Origin: Calidifontibacter indicus | GTDB lineage: Bacteria; Actinomycetota; Actinomycetes; Actinomycetales; Dermatophilaceae | Assembly (NCBI RefSeq): GCF_003386865.1 | Contig: NZ_QTUA01000001.1 | Location: 3,162,001-3,226,000 of the forward strand | Reading direction: 5' to 3' | DNA length: 64,000 bases | Shown: positions 52,141 to 61,941 of the stretch, in pieces | How positions within the stretch are numbered: position 1 is the stretch's first letter | Layout of the letters: each line of letters starts with the position of its first letter | Program-made: the position numbers and the translations under genes | Notes under the pieces: model-generated | What the model was told of the DNA's origin: nothing | The model's database searches: none | Seen by the model: only the letters and a program-made list of their open reading frames with translations

Positions 52141-53802
52141 ATGCAGAGCTCTCGCAAGGTCAGTGCGCTCGCAGTGGCCAGTGTGGCGGCCTTGGTGCTG
52201 TCCGGATGCGCGGAGTCGAAGCGCGACGAAAGTGGCACTTCCGGCTCCAGTGGCAGCACCTCCAACGCCACCATGACCTTCGCCGCGGCCGGCGCGCCGA
52301 AGACCTTCGACCCCTTCTACGCCACCGACGGCGAGTCGTTCCGACCCGCCCGGCAGATGTTCGAGGGCCTGGTCGACTTCAAACCGGGCACCGCCGACCT
52401 CACGCCGGGCCTGGCCACGAGCTGGAACCCCAGCTCCGACGGCAAGACCTGGACGTTCAAGCTGCGCACCGGCGTGAAGTTCTCCGACGGCACCCCGTTC
52501 AACGCCGACGCCGTGTGCAAGAACTTCGAGCGCATGGACAAGCAGAACGAGGCCGGCCAGACCGCCGCGTCGTACTGGAACGACAACATGGGCGGCTTCA
52601 ACAAGTCGAAGACCGACCTCTACCAGGGCTGCACCGCAAAGGGCGAAGACAGCGTCGAGCTTAAGTTGCTGCGTCCGACCTCGAAGTTCCCGGCGCTGCT
52701 CGGCCTGCCGGCCTGGTCGATGCAGAGCCCGACCGCGCTCGAGAAGTACAAGGCGAACGACGTGAAGGCGCAGGGCGACGGCATCACCCAGTCCGAGTAC
52801 GCGTCCAAGTACCCGACCGGCACCGGCCCGTTCAAGTTCGAGTCGTACGACGTCCAGAACAAGACGGTCACCCTCGTGCGCAACGACGACTACCACGGCG
52901 AGAAGGCCAAGGTCGCCAAGCTGGTCTTCAAGATCATCCCCGACGGCACCTCGCGCAAGCAGGCACTGCTGGCCGGTGACGTCGACGGCTACGACCTGCC
53001 CAACCCCGTCGACTGGGCCTCGCTGAAGAGCGCGGGCATGAACCTCATGGTTCGCCCGGCGTTCAACATCCTCTACCTGGGCCTCAACCCCACGAAGAAC
53101 CCCGCACTGAAGGACCTCAAGGTCCGCCAGGCGCTGTACTACGCGATCAACCGTGACCAGCTGGTCAAGACCCAGCTGCCCGAGGGCGCGACGGTGGCCA
53201 CCCAGTGGTACCCGAAGACCGTCGACGGCTACAGCGACGCGGTGCAGCAGTACAAGTACGACCCGGAGAAGGCGAAGAGCCTGCTCAAGGAGGCCGGACA
53301 GTCGAACCTGTCGATCGACCTCTGGTACCCGTCCGAGGTCACCCGCCCCTACATGCCCGACCCGCAGAAGATCTTCCAGGCCGTCAAGGCCGACTGGGAG
53401 AAGGTCGGCGTGAAGGTCAACACGGTCACCAAGCCGTGGGCCGGTGGTTACACCGACGGCACCTCCAACGGTGCGTCGCCGGCGTTCTCCATCGGTTGGA
53501 CCGGTGACTACAACACCCCGGACAACTTCCTGGCCAACTTCTTCATCGGCAAGCAGATGGGCGTCACCTCCTACCCGTGGGGCGCGCAGCTGCAGAAGGA
53601 GATCACCGACGCCGACAGCATCGTCGACGCCGGACAGCGCACGGCTGCGTACAAGAAGCTGAGCGAGAAGCTGATGAAGGACTACATGCCCGGTCTGCCG
53701 ATCTCGAACTCGCCGCCGGCGATCGTGTTCGGCAAGAACATCAGCGGCATCGTGGCGAGCCCGCTGACCGCAGAGGACTTCTCCACCGCGGTCAAGAAGT
53801 AA
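52141..53802 (+). CDS. dppA: Peptide ABC transporter substrate-binding lipoprotein
   Basis: The 553-aa family-5 solute-binding lipoprotein has a lipobox ending LVLSGC (Cys23). The family pattern DPFYATDGESF, then FKLRTGVKFSDGTPFNADAV is clear, as is LKDLKVRQALYYAINRDQL. It captures oligo- or dipeptides outside the cell and delivers them to the permeases encoded next. It heads a five-gene operon. The peptide specificity cannot be read from sequence. Confidence 0.92.
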   Translation: MQSSRKVSALAVASVAALVLSGCAESKRDESGTSGSSGSTSNATMTFAAAGAPKTFDPFYATDGESFRPARQMFEGLVDFKPGTADLTPGLATSWNPSSDGKTWTFKLRTGVKFSDGTPFNADAVCKNFERMDKQNEAGQTAASYWNDNMGGFNKSKTDLYQGCTAKGEDSVELKLLRPTSKFPALLGLPAWSMQSPTALEKYKANDVKAQGDGITQSEYASKYPTGTGPFKFESYDVQNKTVTLVRNDDYHGEKAKVAKLVFKIIPDGTSRKQALLAGDVDGYDLPNPVDWASLKSAGMNLMVRPAFNILYLGLNPTKNPALKDLKVRQALYYAINRDQLVKTQLPEGATVATQWYPKTVDGYSDAVQQYKYDPEKAKSLLKEAGQSNLSIDLWYPSEVTRPYMPDPQKIFQAVKADWEKVGVKVNTVTKPWAGGYTDGTSNGASPAFSIGWTGDYNTPDNFLANFFIGKQMGVTSYPWGAQLQKEITDADSIVDAGQRTAAYKKLSEKLMKDYMPGLPISNSPPAIVFGKNISGIVASPLTAEDFSTAVKK

Positions 53803-53943
53803 GCCCCAAGAAGTAAGCAAGGTTCAGCCCGAAGCCGGCGGCCGTGTCCTAGTGTTACCGGGCACGGCCGCCGGTGCGTCTGCCGGCACCCACGCCTCGT
53901 GAGCCGGCCGCCCACGTACCCCACCCCACGGAAGGAGCCCGCG

Positions 53944-54954
53944 TTGCTGCGTTACATCGCCCGCCGGGTGATCCAGATGATCGGCGTGTTGTTCGCGCTG
54001 TCTCTGTTGATCTTCGTGTGGTTGCGCATGCTCCCCGGCGGCACGGTGTCCGCCATGCTCGGTGAGCGCGCCACCCCCGAACGCGCCGCTCAATTGCGCA
54101 AGACCCTCGGACTCGACCAGCCGCTGCCGGTGCAGTACTGGAAGTTCCTCACCAACGCCGTGCGCGGCGACTTCGGTGTCAGCTCGCAGGTCGCGGCCGG
54201 CACCGACGCCATGAGGGTGTTCCTCGACCGCCTCCCCGCCACGATCGAACTCACCGGTTTCGCGATCGTGCTGGCACTCGTCACCGCGATCCCGCTCGGC
54301 TACCTCGCGGCGAAGCGGCGCGGCGGCATCTTCGACGGGCTGGGCATTCTGGTCTCGCTGGTCGGCGTCGCCGTGCCGGTGTTCTTCCTCGCGGTGATCC
54401 TCAAGCAGTTCTTCGCGGTCGACTGGCACCTGCTGCCGGTCGCCGGTCGCCAGAGTCCCGAGCTCGACGCCACCCGCGTCACCGGGTTCTTCATCTTCGA
54501 CGGTCTCATCACCCGCGAGTACGACGCCGCATGGGACGCCGTGAAGCACCTCATCCTGCCGGCGATCGCCCTGGCCACCATCCCGTTCGCGGTGATCTTC
54601 CGCATCACCCGTGCGTCGGTGCTCGACGTGCTGGACGAGGACTTCATCCGCACCGCGGAGGCCAAGGGTCTGAAGCCGGGCACCATCCGCACCCGCCACG
54701 TGCTGCGCAACGCGATGCTCCCGGTGGTCACCACCATCGGTCTGCAGGTCGGTGGTCTGCTCACCGGTGCGGTGCTGACCGAGACGGTGTTCTCGATCCC
54801 CGGGCTGGGCGATGCGATGAAGGTCGGCTTCGAGACCCGCGACTACTCGGTGGTGCAGGTGCTGATCATCATGGCCGCACTGACCTACGTGCTCATCAAT
54901 CTGCTGGTCGACATTGCGTACGCGTACATCGACCCGCGCGTCAGGATCCGGTGA
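53944..54954 (+). CDS. dppB: Peptide ABC transporter permease (DppB/OppB)
   Basis: The 336-aa permease has about six membrane helices. The conserved EAA loop reads EDFIRTAEAKGLKPGTIRTR. The TTG at 53944 is preceded by AAGGAG with a 6-nt spacer, and the protein then begins MLRYIARRVIQMIG, as DppB proteins do; an upstream GTG would add an unrelated 15 residues. A 141-nt gap separates it from dppA, where a partial hairpin (GGCCGCCGGT region near 53835-53875) may set the excess of binding protein over permease. Confidence 0.92.
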   Translation: MLRYIARRVIQMIGVLFALSLLIFVWLRMLPGGTVSAMLGERATPERAAQLRKTLGLDQPLPVQYWKFLTNAVRGDFGVSSQVAAGTDAMRVFLDRLPATIELTGFAIVLALVTAIPLGYLAAKRRGGIFDGLGILVSLVGVAVPVFFLAVILKQFFAVDWHLLPVAGRQSPELDATRVTGFFIFDGLITREYDAAWDAVKHLILPAIALATIPFAVIFRITRASVLDVLDEDFIRTAEAKGLKPGTIRTRHVLRNAMLPVVTTIGLQVGGLLTGAVLTETVFSIPGLGDAMKVGFETRDYSVVQVLIIMAALTYVLINLLVDIAYAYIDPRVRIR

Positions 54955-54960
54955 TCGACG

Positions 54961-55926
54961 ATGGTTCTCAACGCAAACTCCAAGAAGGCGCGCATCGACG
55001 AGCTCGCCGAGTCGACCGCGCGTTCCGACGTCGACGCCGGTGGCATCAAGGACGGCGAGGGCGTCAGCCTCATCGCCAGCGCCTGGGAGCGGCTGCGCCG
55101 CAACCCGATGTTCATCATCGGTGCGGTGATCGTGGCACTGATCTTCCTGATGGCGATCTTCGCGCCGCTGCTCGCGCCGCACGACCCGACGGCGCGCGAC
55201 CTCATCGACCAGGTTTCGGCCAACCACCAGGTGCCGGACGCCCAGGACGGCTACCCGCTCGGTGGCGACACCAGCGGCCGCGACCTGCTGAGCCGACTCA
55301 TCTACGGCTCGCGCAACACGCTGATCATCGCGTTCGGCGCGACCGGTTTCGCCTTCGTCGGCGGGCTGATCCTCGGCACCCTCGCCGGCGCCTTGGGTGG
55401 CTGGGTCGACTCGCTGGTGATGCGCATCGTCGACATCATGCTGTCGCTGCCGTCACTGCTGCTGGCCTTCTCGATCGCGGCGATGTTCGGCCGCGCCTCG
55501 CAGACCACGGTGATCGTGGCGATCGGCGTCGCGATGACACCGACCTTCGCCCGGTTGCTGCGCGGTTCGATGATGGCGCAGCGCTCCAGCGATCACGTGC
55601 TCGCCGCGCGTGCGCTCGGTGTGAAACCGTCGGCGATCGTGTTCCGGCACATGCTGCCCAACTCGTTGTCGCCGGTGCTGGTGCAGGCCACGATGGTGTT
55701 CGCCACCTCGATCATCGACGCGGCCGCGCTGTCGTTCCTCGGCGCCGGCAACCCCGACGACACCTCGCCCGAATGGGGCCAGATGCTCGGCAAGGCGCAG
55801 GACCTCGTCGACGCCTTCCCGCACATGGCCGTCTACCCGGCGCTGTGCATCATCGCCGCCGCACTCGGCTTCACGCTCATGGGTGAGTCCCTGCGCGAAG
55901 CCCTCGACCCGAAGTCCCGGAGGTGA
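54961..55926 (+). CDS. dppC: Peptide ABC transporter permease (DppC/OppC)
   Basis: The 321-aa second permease has an N-terminal cytosolic segment of about 45 residues, then AWERLRRNPMFIIGAVIVAL as helix 1 and five further helices. The EAA loop is SSDHVLAARALGVKPSAIVF. It forms the channel with DppB. The start lies 6 nt after the dppB stop. The only ribosome-site candidate is the GGTG run at the end of dppB, so coupling is likely. Confidence 0.92.
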   Translation: MVLNANSKKARIDELAESTARSDVDAGGIKDGEGVSLIASAWERLRRNPMFIIGAVIVALIFLMAIFAPLLAPHDPTARDLIDQVSANHQVPDAQDGYPLGGDTSGRDLLSRLIYGSRNTLIIAFGATGFAFVGGLILGTLAGALGGWVDSLVMRIVDIMLSLPSLLLAFSIAAMFGRASQTTVIVAIGVAMTPTFARLLRGSMMAQRSSDHVLAARALGVKPSAIVFRHMLPNSLSPVLVQATMVFATSIIDAAALSFLGAGNPDDTSPEWGQMLGKAQDLVDAFPHMAVYPALCIIAAALGFTLMGESLREALDPKSRR

Positions 55927-55932
55927 CCCACG

Positions 55933-56982
55933 GTGACGACAACCACTGAAACAACCCCGCGGCGCCGGCCCGCCTCGTCCGAGGCGCTGCTGCGCGTGCG
56001 CGACCTGACCGTCGACTTCGGCACGAAGGGCAAGAAGCCCTTCCGTGCCGTCGACGGAGTGTCCTTCGACGTCCGTCCCGGGCAGACCGTCGGTCTCGTC
56101 GGTGAGTCGGGCTGCGGCAAGTCGGTGACCTCGATGGCGATCATGGGCCTGCTGCCCAAGCGCGGCAACAAGGTGTCGGGCACCGTCGACTTCGAGGGCA
56201 CCGACCTGCTCAAGCTGTCGCCGAAGCAGATGAGCGACCGCCGCGGCCGCGACGTCGCGATGATCTTCCAAGACCCGCTGAGCTCGCTCAACCCGGTGGT
56301 GCCGCTGGGCATCCAGGTCACCGAGGTGATCGAGCGGCACCGCGGCAAGTCGCGCAAGGAGGCGATGCCGGAGGCCCGTGAGCTGCTGGACAAGGTCGGC
56401 ATCCCCGACCCCGACCGGCGGCTCAAGGAGTATCCGCACCAGCTGTCCGGCGGAATGCGCCAGCGTGCACTGATCGCGATGGCGCTGGCCTGCCAGCCGC
56501 GTCTGCTGATCGCCGACGAGCCGACCACCGCCCTCGACGTGACGATCCAGGCGCAGATCCTGACGTTGCTCGGCGAGCTGGTGCGCGACTCCGACACCGC
56601 GCTGATCATGATCACCCACGACCTCGGCGTCGTGGCCGGGTTGTGCGACGAGGTCAACGTGCTGTACGGCGGACGCATCGTCGAGCGCGCGCAGCGACAC
56701 GACCTGTTCGCGCAGCCGCGCCACCCGTACACCAACGGCCTGCTCGAGTCGATCCCCCGCCTCGACGGCGCGCGCGGCGAGCGGCTCAACCCGGTGCCGG
56801 GCTCGGTGGCCGACAACTTGCCGTGGACCTCCGCGTGCGCGTTCGCGCCGCGTTGTTCGCAGCCGATCGGCACCTGCACGCAAGCGACCCCCGACCTCGA
56901 AGAGCAAGCGCCCGGTCTCGACGGCGACCGCTGGTTGCGTTGCTTCAACCCGGTCGAGAAGCGGAAGGACGACTCCCGATGA
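55933..56982 (+). CDS. dppD: Peptide ABC transporter ATPase (DppD/OppD)
   Basis: The 349-aa ATPase has Walker A GESGCGKSVT, the Q-loop IFQDPLSSLNP, signature LSGGMRQRALIAMAL and Walker B RLLIADEPTTALD. The C-terminal oligopeptide-transport domain has the Cys pattern CAFAPRCSQPIGTC. It starts at GTG 55933 with GGAGGTGA just upstream, at the end of dppC. Confidence 0.93.
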   Translation: MTTTTETTPRRRPASSEALLRVRDLTVDFGTKGKKPFRAVDGVSFDVRPGQTVGLVGESGCGKSVTSMAIMGLLPKRGNKVSGTVDFEGTDLLKLSPKQMSDRRGRDVAMIFQDPLSSLNPVVPLGIQVTEVIERHRGKSRKEAMPEARELLDKVGIPDPDRRLKEYPHQLSGGMRQRALIAMALACQPRLLIADEPTTALDVTIQAQILTLLGELVRDSDTALIMITHDLGVVAGLCDEVNVLYGGRIVERAQRHDLFAQPRHPYTNGLLESIPRLDGARGERLNPVPGSVADNLPWTSACAFAPRCSQPIGTCTQATPDLEEQAPGLDGDRWLRCFNPVEKRKDDSR

Positions 56983-58127
56983 GCACGACGGCACCCGAGA
57001 GCAAGACCGCGTCGGTCGACGACGGCGACGTGCTCGTCGACGTCAAGGGCGTGAAGGTGCACTTCCCGATCAAGCGGGGTGTCATTTTCGACAAGACGGT
57101 CGGCCATGTCTACGCCGTCGACGGCATCGACCTGCAGATCAAGCGCGGTGAGACCTACGGTCTGGTCGGCGAATCCGGTTGCGGCAAGTCCACTTTCGGG
57201 CGCGCGCTGCTGCGCCTGGAGGAGCCGACCGAGGGCACCGTCGTCTTCGACGGCGTCGACGTCGCATCGCTGAAGGGCGAGGAACTGCGCCGCAAGCGCA
57301 AGGACATGCAGATGGTTTTCCAGGACCCGCTGTCCAGCCTCGACCCGCGGCAAACCGTCGAGGCGTTGCTGCTCGAGGGCATGCAGGCGCACGGCCTGAC
57401 GAAGGACAGGGCCGCAGCCGGTAAGCGGCTGCGTGAACTGCTCTCGGCGGTGGGCCTGCCCGCCGCCGCGCTGAAGAAGTACCCGCACGAGTTCTCCGGC
57501 GGCCAGCGTCAGCGCATCGGCATTGCGCGAGCGCTGTCGGTCGACCCCAAGCTGATCGTGGCCGACGAGCCGGTGTCGGCGCTCGACGTGTCGGTGCAGG
57601 CTCAGGTGATCAACCTGCTCGAAGATCTCCAGCAGGAGTTCGGCCTCACCTACCTGGTCGTCGCGCACGACCTCGCGGTGGTGCGCCACATCAGCGACCG
57701 CATCGGTGTGATGTACCTCGGTTCGCTGGTCGAGGAGTCGGACGCCGACGATCTCTATGCGCACCCGTTGCACCCGTACACCCGGGCTCTGATGTCGGCG
57801 GTGCCGGTGCCCGACCCGGCCGTCGAGGACAGCCGGGAACGGATCATCCTGGTCGGCGACCTGCCGAGCCCGGCGAGCCCACCGTCGGGTTGCCGGTTCC
57901 ACACCCGCTGCCCGTGGCGGCAGCAGACCAAGTGCGACACCGATCGCCCCGAGTTGCGTGAGGTGCAGATCGAGGGCGTGCCCGGCAACCACCGGGTAGC
58001 CTGCCACTTCGCCGAGCAGATCGCGTCCGGCGAGATTCAGCCGCACGAGGTCAAGGCGGTCGCCACCGACCAGACCGGTGACTCCTCCGACGAGGCCGGG
58101 TCGATGTTCGAACCCGAGAAGCTGTAG
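56979..58127 (+). CDS. dppF: Peptide ABC transporter ATPase (DppF/OppF)
   Basis: The 382-aa partner ATPase has Walker A GESGCGKSTF, Q-loop VFQDPLSSLDP, signature FSGGQRQRIGIARAL and Walker B LIVADEPVSALD. The C-terminal Cys cluster reads GCRFHTRCPW, then KCDTDRPEL. A C-terminal tail of about 40 acidic residues follows. The ATG overlaps the dppD stop (ATGA). It is the last gene of the operon and a strong terminator follows. Confidence 0.93.
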   Translation: MSTTAPESKTASVDDGDVLVDVKGVKVHFPIKRGVIFDKTVGHVYAVDGIDLQIKRGETYGLVGESGCGKSTFGRALLRLEEPTEGTVVFDGVDVASLKGEELRRKRKDMQMVFQDPLSSLDPRQTVEALLLEGMQAHGLTKDRAAAGKRLRELLSAVGLPAAALKKYPHEFSGGQRQRIGIARALSVDPKLIVADEPVSALDVSVQAQVINLLEDLQQEFGLTYLVVAHDLAVVRHISDRIGVMYLGSLVEESDADDLYAHPLHPYTRALMSAVPVPDPAVEDSRERIILVGDLPSPASPPSGCRFHTRCPWRQQTKCDTDRPELREVQIEGVPGNHRVACHFAEQIASGEIQPHEVKAVATDQTGDSSDEAGSMFEPEKL

Positions 58128-58136
58128 GCCGCAAAG

Positions 58137-58188
58137 ACGCGTGCGACGTGGTCGTCCTGGTGCAAGGCGACCACGTCTCACGCGTTTT
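58137..58188. terminator. Terminator of the dpp operon and ldh
   Basis: ACGCGTG plus GACGTGGTCG pair with CGACCACGTC and CACGCGT across a 13-nt loop, with one mismatch, followed by TTT. It lies between converging transcripts. Confidence 0.93.
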
Positions 58189-58192
58189 CGGT

Positions 58193-59143
58193 TCAGGCCT
58201 CGGGCCAGAACTCGCGCATGACCGTCCGTAGCGTGTCTGCGCTGGCGGTGAAGCGCTGCGTCTCCTGCTCGTCCAGGTCGAGTTCGACCACCTCGCGCAC
58301 CCCGCGGCGGCCGATGCTGGCCGGCACCCCGATGTAGATGCCCTCCTGGCCGTACTGCCCTTCGAGCAGCGCGGACACCGGCAGCGTCACCTTCTGGTTC
58401 GACAGGATCGCCCGGGTGATGCGGGCCAATGCCATGCCGATGCCATAACTGGTGGATCCCTTGGCAGCGATGATGTCGTAGGCGGCGTCCCGCGTCCGCA
58501 CATAGATGTCCTCGATGTCGGCCTCGATCTGCGGGTTCGCCGCGATGCGCTTGGCGAGGGAGCGGCCCGCGATCGACGCGGCGCTCCACACCGGCAGCTC
58601 GGAGTCGCCGTGTTCGCCGATGATCATCGCGTGGACGTTGGTGGTGGCCACCTCGAAGTACTGCGCCAGGTTGTACCGCAGTCGCGCCGTGTCGAGGCTG
58701 GTGCCCGATCCGAGCACCTGTGCCGACGGCAGACCGCTGTGCCGCCAGGTGGCGTAGGTGAGGATGTCGACCGGGTTCGTGGCCACCAGGAAGATGCCGT
58801 CGAACCCGGACGCCATGACCTCGCTGACGATGTCCTGGGTGATGCGGACGTTGGTGCCCACCATGTCGAGCCGGGTCTGGCCGGCCTTCTGAGCAGCACC
58901 GGCACACAGCACGACGATGGCGGCGTCCCTGCACTCCTCGTAGCCGCCGTGGGTGACGGTGATCGGACTCGGCGCCCACGCCTCGCAGTGGTTGAGGTCG
59001 GTGACCTCGCCACGGGTGCGGTTCTCGTCGGTGTCGAGCAGCACCAGTTCGTCGGCGATGCCCTGGTTGACCAGCGCGTACGCGTAGGCGATGCCGACCG
59101 CGCCGGCGCCGATCAGGACGACCTTGTTCTCGACGTACTTCAT
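58193..59143 (-). CDS. ldh: L-lactate dehydrogenase
   Basis: The 316-aa NAD-dependent enzyme interconverts pyruvate and L-lactate. It has the Rossmann motif [15 protein letters not shown], the active-site Arg region [26 protein letters not shown], the catalytic His in [11 protein letters not shown], and the substrate Arg context [14 protein letters not shown]. Length fits the family. GGGGAG precedes the ATG at 59143, which decides this over an upstream in-frame codon. It is monocistronic, or follows the Nudix gene 41 nt upstream. Confidence 0.94.
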   Translation of the reverse strand: MKYVENKVVLIGAGAVGIAYAYALVNQGIADELVLLDTDENRTRGEVTDLNHCEAWAPSPITVTHGGYEECRDAAIVVLCAGAAQKAGQTRLDMVGTNVRITQDIVSEVMASGFDGIFLVATNPVDILTYATWRHSGLPSAQVLGSGTSLDTARLRYNLAQYFEVATTNVHAMIIGEHGDSELPVWSAASIAGRSLAKRIAANPQIEADIEDIYVRTRDAAYDIIAAKGSTSYGIGMALARITRAILSNQKVTLPVSALLEGQYGQEGIYIGVPASIGRRGVREVVELDLDEQETQRFTASADTLRTVMREFWPEA

Positions 59144-59184
59144 CGGGCTCTCCCCTGCCGACGGATGCGCTGACGGGGCCGAGC

Positions 59185-59610
59185 CTACGAGCCCGCCCGT
59201 GACCAACGCGAATGCAGCAGGTGAACGATCGGCAGATCGTCGCGCAACCAGCCCACGTCGAACAGGTCATCGAGCGGCAGCCAGCGCAACTCGTCGTGAT
59301 CCTCCAGCGGCGCAGGTACGCCCGAGGTGATGACAGCCAGGAAGACGAACATCAGATAGTTCTCGCCGAGCGGCCAACCGCCGTCCTCCGGACCGGGCAC
59401 GGCGTCACCGAGTGTGACATCGACGCCGAGTTCCTCGTCGAGTTCGCGGTGCAGGGCGGTCTCGAGGTCTTCGCCCGGGTCGACCTTGCCACCGGGCAGT
59501 TCCCACCCGCCGGCGAGATGGGCCGGTGCCGACCGACGCGCGGCGAGCATCCGCGTGGGCGCGGCGGGGTCGTCGACGATCGCGGCGCCTACGACCAGCC
59601 GTCGCGTCAC
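59185..59610 (-). CDS. Nudix hydrolase (MutT-like)
   Basis: The 141-aa Nudix protein has the box [23 protein letters not shown] (about residues 39-61, G-x5-E-x7-RE-x2-EE-x-G-x with L for I). The layout is MutT/CTP-pyrophosphohydrolase-like, so it may clean oxidised or non-canonical nucleotides. The GTG at 59610 overlaps the stop of the MFS gene by 4 nt (GTGA), so transporter and hydrolase are coupled. Confidence 0.9.
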   Translation of the reverse strand: MTRRLVVGAAIVDDPAAPTRMLAARRSAPAHLAGGWELPGGKVDPGEDLETALHRELDEELGVDVTLGDAVPGPEDGGWPLGENYLMFVFLAVITSGVPAPLEDHDELRWLPLDDLFDVGWLRDDLPIVHLLHSRWSRAGS

Positions 59611-61082
59611 GCGTCCTCGCGCAGGCCGTGCGGGTTGCGGAAGAACAACACCGCGACCACACCGATGAGCACGACGGCCGCCGGCAGGTAGAGGGACTCA
59701 CCCATGGCGCGGGAGAACTCGTGCGCGAGCCCGGGCACGTCACCGATATGTCCGCCGGACGTCGCCGGGTCGCCTGCCGCAGCGCTCGCACCGGCGCCGA
59801 GTCGGGCCGACAGGCGCGACTCCATCAGCGCCGCGATCGCGGCGGAGCCCAGCACCGCGCCGACCTGCCGGGTGGTGTTGTAGACGCCCGAGCCGGCGCC
59901 GGCGCGCTGCGGCGGGAGGGTGCGGGTCGCGGTGACAGACAGCGGCGACCACATGAAGCCGTTGGCCACACCGAGCACCATGATCGGCGGCAGCAGCTTC
60001 CAGAACGAGGTGTCGCTGTCGAGTTCGAGGCCGATCCAGGCGAGGCCGAGCGAGAAGCACAGCAGCCCGAAGCTCGCCAGGACCCGCGGATGCATCCGGT
60101 CGACCAACCGGCCCACGAACGGCGCGAGCCCCGCGGTCAGCAACGCCATCGGCGCCAGCAGCAGCGCCGACTGGGTGGGCGACCACCCGCGGACGCCCTG
60201 GGCCCAGATCATGATCGGGAAGGCCATCGCGGTGATCGACAGACCGACCGTTGCGATGGCGACATTGGCCAGGGAGAAGTTGCGGTTCTCGAACAGCACC
60301 AGCGGCACCAGCGGCTCGGACTTGTTGACCCGCTGCCAGTAGACGAAGCCGACCAGCACGACGAGCCCGAGCACGATGAGCAACGGCACCGAGATCACCC
60401 CGGTGATCGTGCCCCAGTCGTACTTGCTGCCTTCCTGGATGCCGAAGACGAGCAGGAACATGCCGATCGCCGACAGGGCCACGCCGAGCACGTCGAAGCG
60501 GTGCGACTGCACCGACAGGTCGGGCACCTCGCGCCAGGCGAGGAGGAACGCGAGCACCCCGATCGGCACGTTGATGAAGAAGATCCACTCCCAGCTCAGC
60601 GCGTCGATGAGCACGCCACCGAGGATCGGGCCGACGAGGGTGGCCACACCGGCGGTCGCGCCCCAGGCGCCCATCGCCTGGCCGCGGCGCTCGGCCGGGA
60701 AGATGCGGGTGATGATCGTCATCGTCTGCGGCGTCAGCAGCGCGGCGCCGAGGCCCTGCACCACGCGGGCGGCGACCAAGCCGCCGATGCTGTCGGTGAG
60801 ACCGCACCACAGCGAGGCGAGGGTGAAGATCGTGAGCCCGGCGAGGTAGACCCGCTTCGGGCCGAAACGGTCACCGAGACGTCCGGTGATCAACAGGGGT
60901 GTCGCGTAGGCGAGCAGGTAGGCGCTGGTGACCCAGACGACGCCGTTGATGTCACTGTGCAGGCCGGTGATGATCGCCGGGGTGGCCACCGAGACGATCG
61001 TGGAGTCGACCAGGATCATGAAGAAGCCGAACAACAATGCGAAGAGTGCCCGCCATGGATTGGCGACCTGGTCCCTGGTCAT
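59607..61082 (-). CDS. MFS drug:H+ antiporter (DHA2, 14 helices)
   Basis: The 491-aa exporter is of the EmrB/QacA type. It has motif A GRLGDRFGPKRVYLAG after helix 2, motif C region GVATLVGPILGGVLID in helix 5, and about 14 hydrophobic segments. It probably exports toxic cations or antibiotics. The ATG at 61082 follows TATGGT (61090-61095) by 7 nt, leaderless-like. The regulator is not adjacent. Confidence 0.9.
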   Translation of the reverse strand: MTRDQVANPWRALFALLFGFFMILVDSTIVSVATPAIITGLHSDINGVVWVTSAYLLAYATPLLITGRLGDRFGPKRVYLAGLTIFTLASLWCGLTDSIGGLVAARVVQGLGAALLTPQTMTIITRIFPAERRGQAMGAWGATAGVATLVGPILGGVLIDALSWEWIFFINVPIGVLAFLLAWREVPDLSVQSHRFDVLGVALSAIGMFLLVFGIQEGSKYDWGTITGVISVPLLIVLGLVVLVGFVYWQRVNKSEPLVPLVLFENRNFSLANVAIATVGLSITAMAFPIMIWAQGVRGWSPTQSALLLAPMALLTAGLAPFVGRLVDRMHPRVLASFGLLCFSLGLAWIGLELDSDTSFWKLLPPIMVLGVANGFMWSPLSVTATRTLPPQRAGAGSGVYNTTRQVGAVLGSAAIAALMESRLSARLGAGASAAAGDPATSGGHIGDVPGLAHEFSRAMGESLYLPAAVVLIGVVAVLFFRNPHGLREDA

Positions 61083-61196
61083 TCCCCAAACCATAGGCGA
61101 CCTCACCGACAGGCCAGCAATGCCTAGCCTTCGTGGACAGTTCGGCGCCGTAGGAGAAGGGTGTATGCAGCCACGAACTGCAGGAGGAACCAGACG

Positions 61197-61934
61197 ATGA
61201 GCACCGACCGCACCGACCGCACCGACGACGTCCGCGCACCGCACCCCGACGAACCGCACAGCGAGTCGACCGCGTCGAAGCTCAACTGGCTACGCGCGGC
61301 GGTGCTCGGCGCCAACGACGGCGTGATCAGCACCGCCGGTCTCGTCGTGGGTGTCGCGGGTGCCAACAACGACCGCCAGGCCCTGCTCATCGCCGGGCTC
61401 GCCGGGCTCGTTGCGGGCGCATTCTCAATGGCCGCAGGCGAATACATCTCGGTGAGCACCCAGCGCGACGGCGAGAAGGCGCTCATCGAGAAGGAGATCT
61501 GGGAACTGCGCGAGATGCCCGAGGAGGAACTCGAGGAACTCACCCAGATCTACCAGGACAAGGGCCTCGACCGGGATCTGGCCGAGCAGGTGGCCGCCAA
61601 GCTCACCGAGCAGGACGCGCTCGCCGCCCACGCCGAGGTCGAGCTCGGCATCGACCCCGACGAACTCACCAACCCCTGGCACGCCGCGTGGGCCTCGATG
61701 GCCTCGTTCACCGTCGGCGCGCTGCTGCCCGTGTTGGTGATCATGCTGCCCGCGCCGATCAACGTCTACGCCACCTTCGTCGCCGTCGTGATCATGCTGG
61801 CGATCACCGGCACGGTCAGCGCCCGCCTGACCGACGCGCCCTTGCGACCCGCGGTGTTGCGCAATGTGATCGGCGGATCACTGGCCATGGCCGTGACCTT
61901 CCTCATCGGCTCGGCCGTCGGCGTCGGGGTCTGA
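61197..61934 (+). CDS. VIT1/CCC1-family membrane transporter
   Basis: The 245-aa protein belongs to the vacuolar iron transporter family (Fe2+/Mn2+). The first helix pair has LRAAVLGANDGVISTAGLVV and FSMAAGEYISVSTQRD, the family hallmarks. A Glu-rich cytosolic metal-binding stretch (EEELEELTQIYQDKGLDRDL, about 110-160) links to three C-terminal helices. GGAGGAACC precedes the ATG at 61197. It should move iron or manganese out of the cytosol. It is divergent from the MFS gene. Confidence 0.9.
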   Translation: MSTDRTDRTDDVRAPHPDEPHSESTASKLNWLRAAVLGANDGVISTAGLVVGVAGANNDRQALLIAGLAGLVAGAFSMAAGEYISVSTQRDGEKALIEKEIWELREMPEEELEELTQIYQDKGLDRDLAEQVAAKLTEQDALAAHAEVELGIDPDELTNPWHAAWASMASFTVGALLPVLVIMLPAPINVYATFVAVVIMLAITGTVSARLTDAPLRPAVLRNVIGGSLAMAVTFLIGSAVGVGV

Positions 61935-61941
61935 TTCCGGC

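Noticed and set aside
55833-59270. 1145-codon minus-strand frame opposite dppD and dppF and through ldh in another frame
   Set aside because: Crosses a strong terminator and conflicts with ABC ATPase and LDH motifs.
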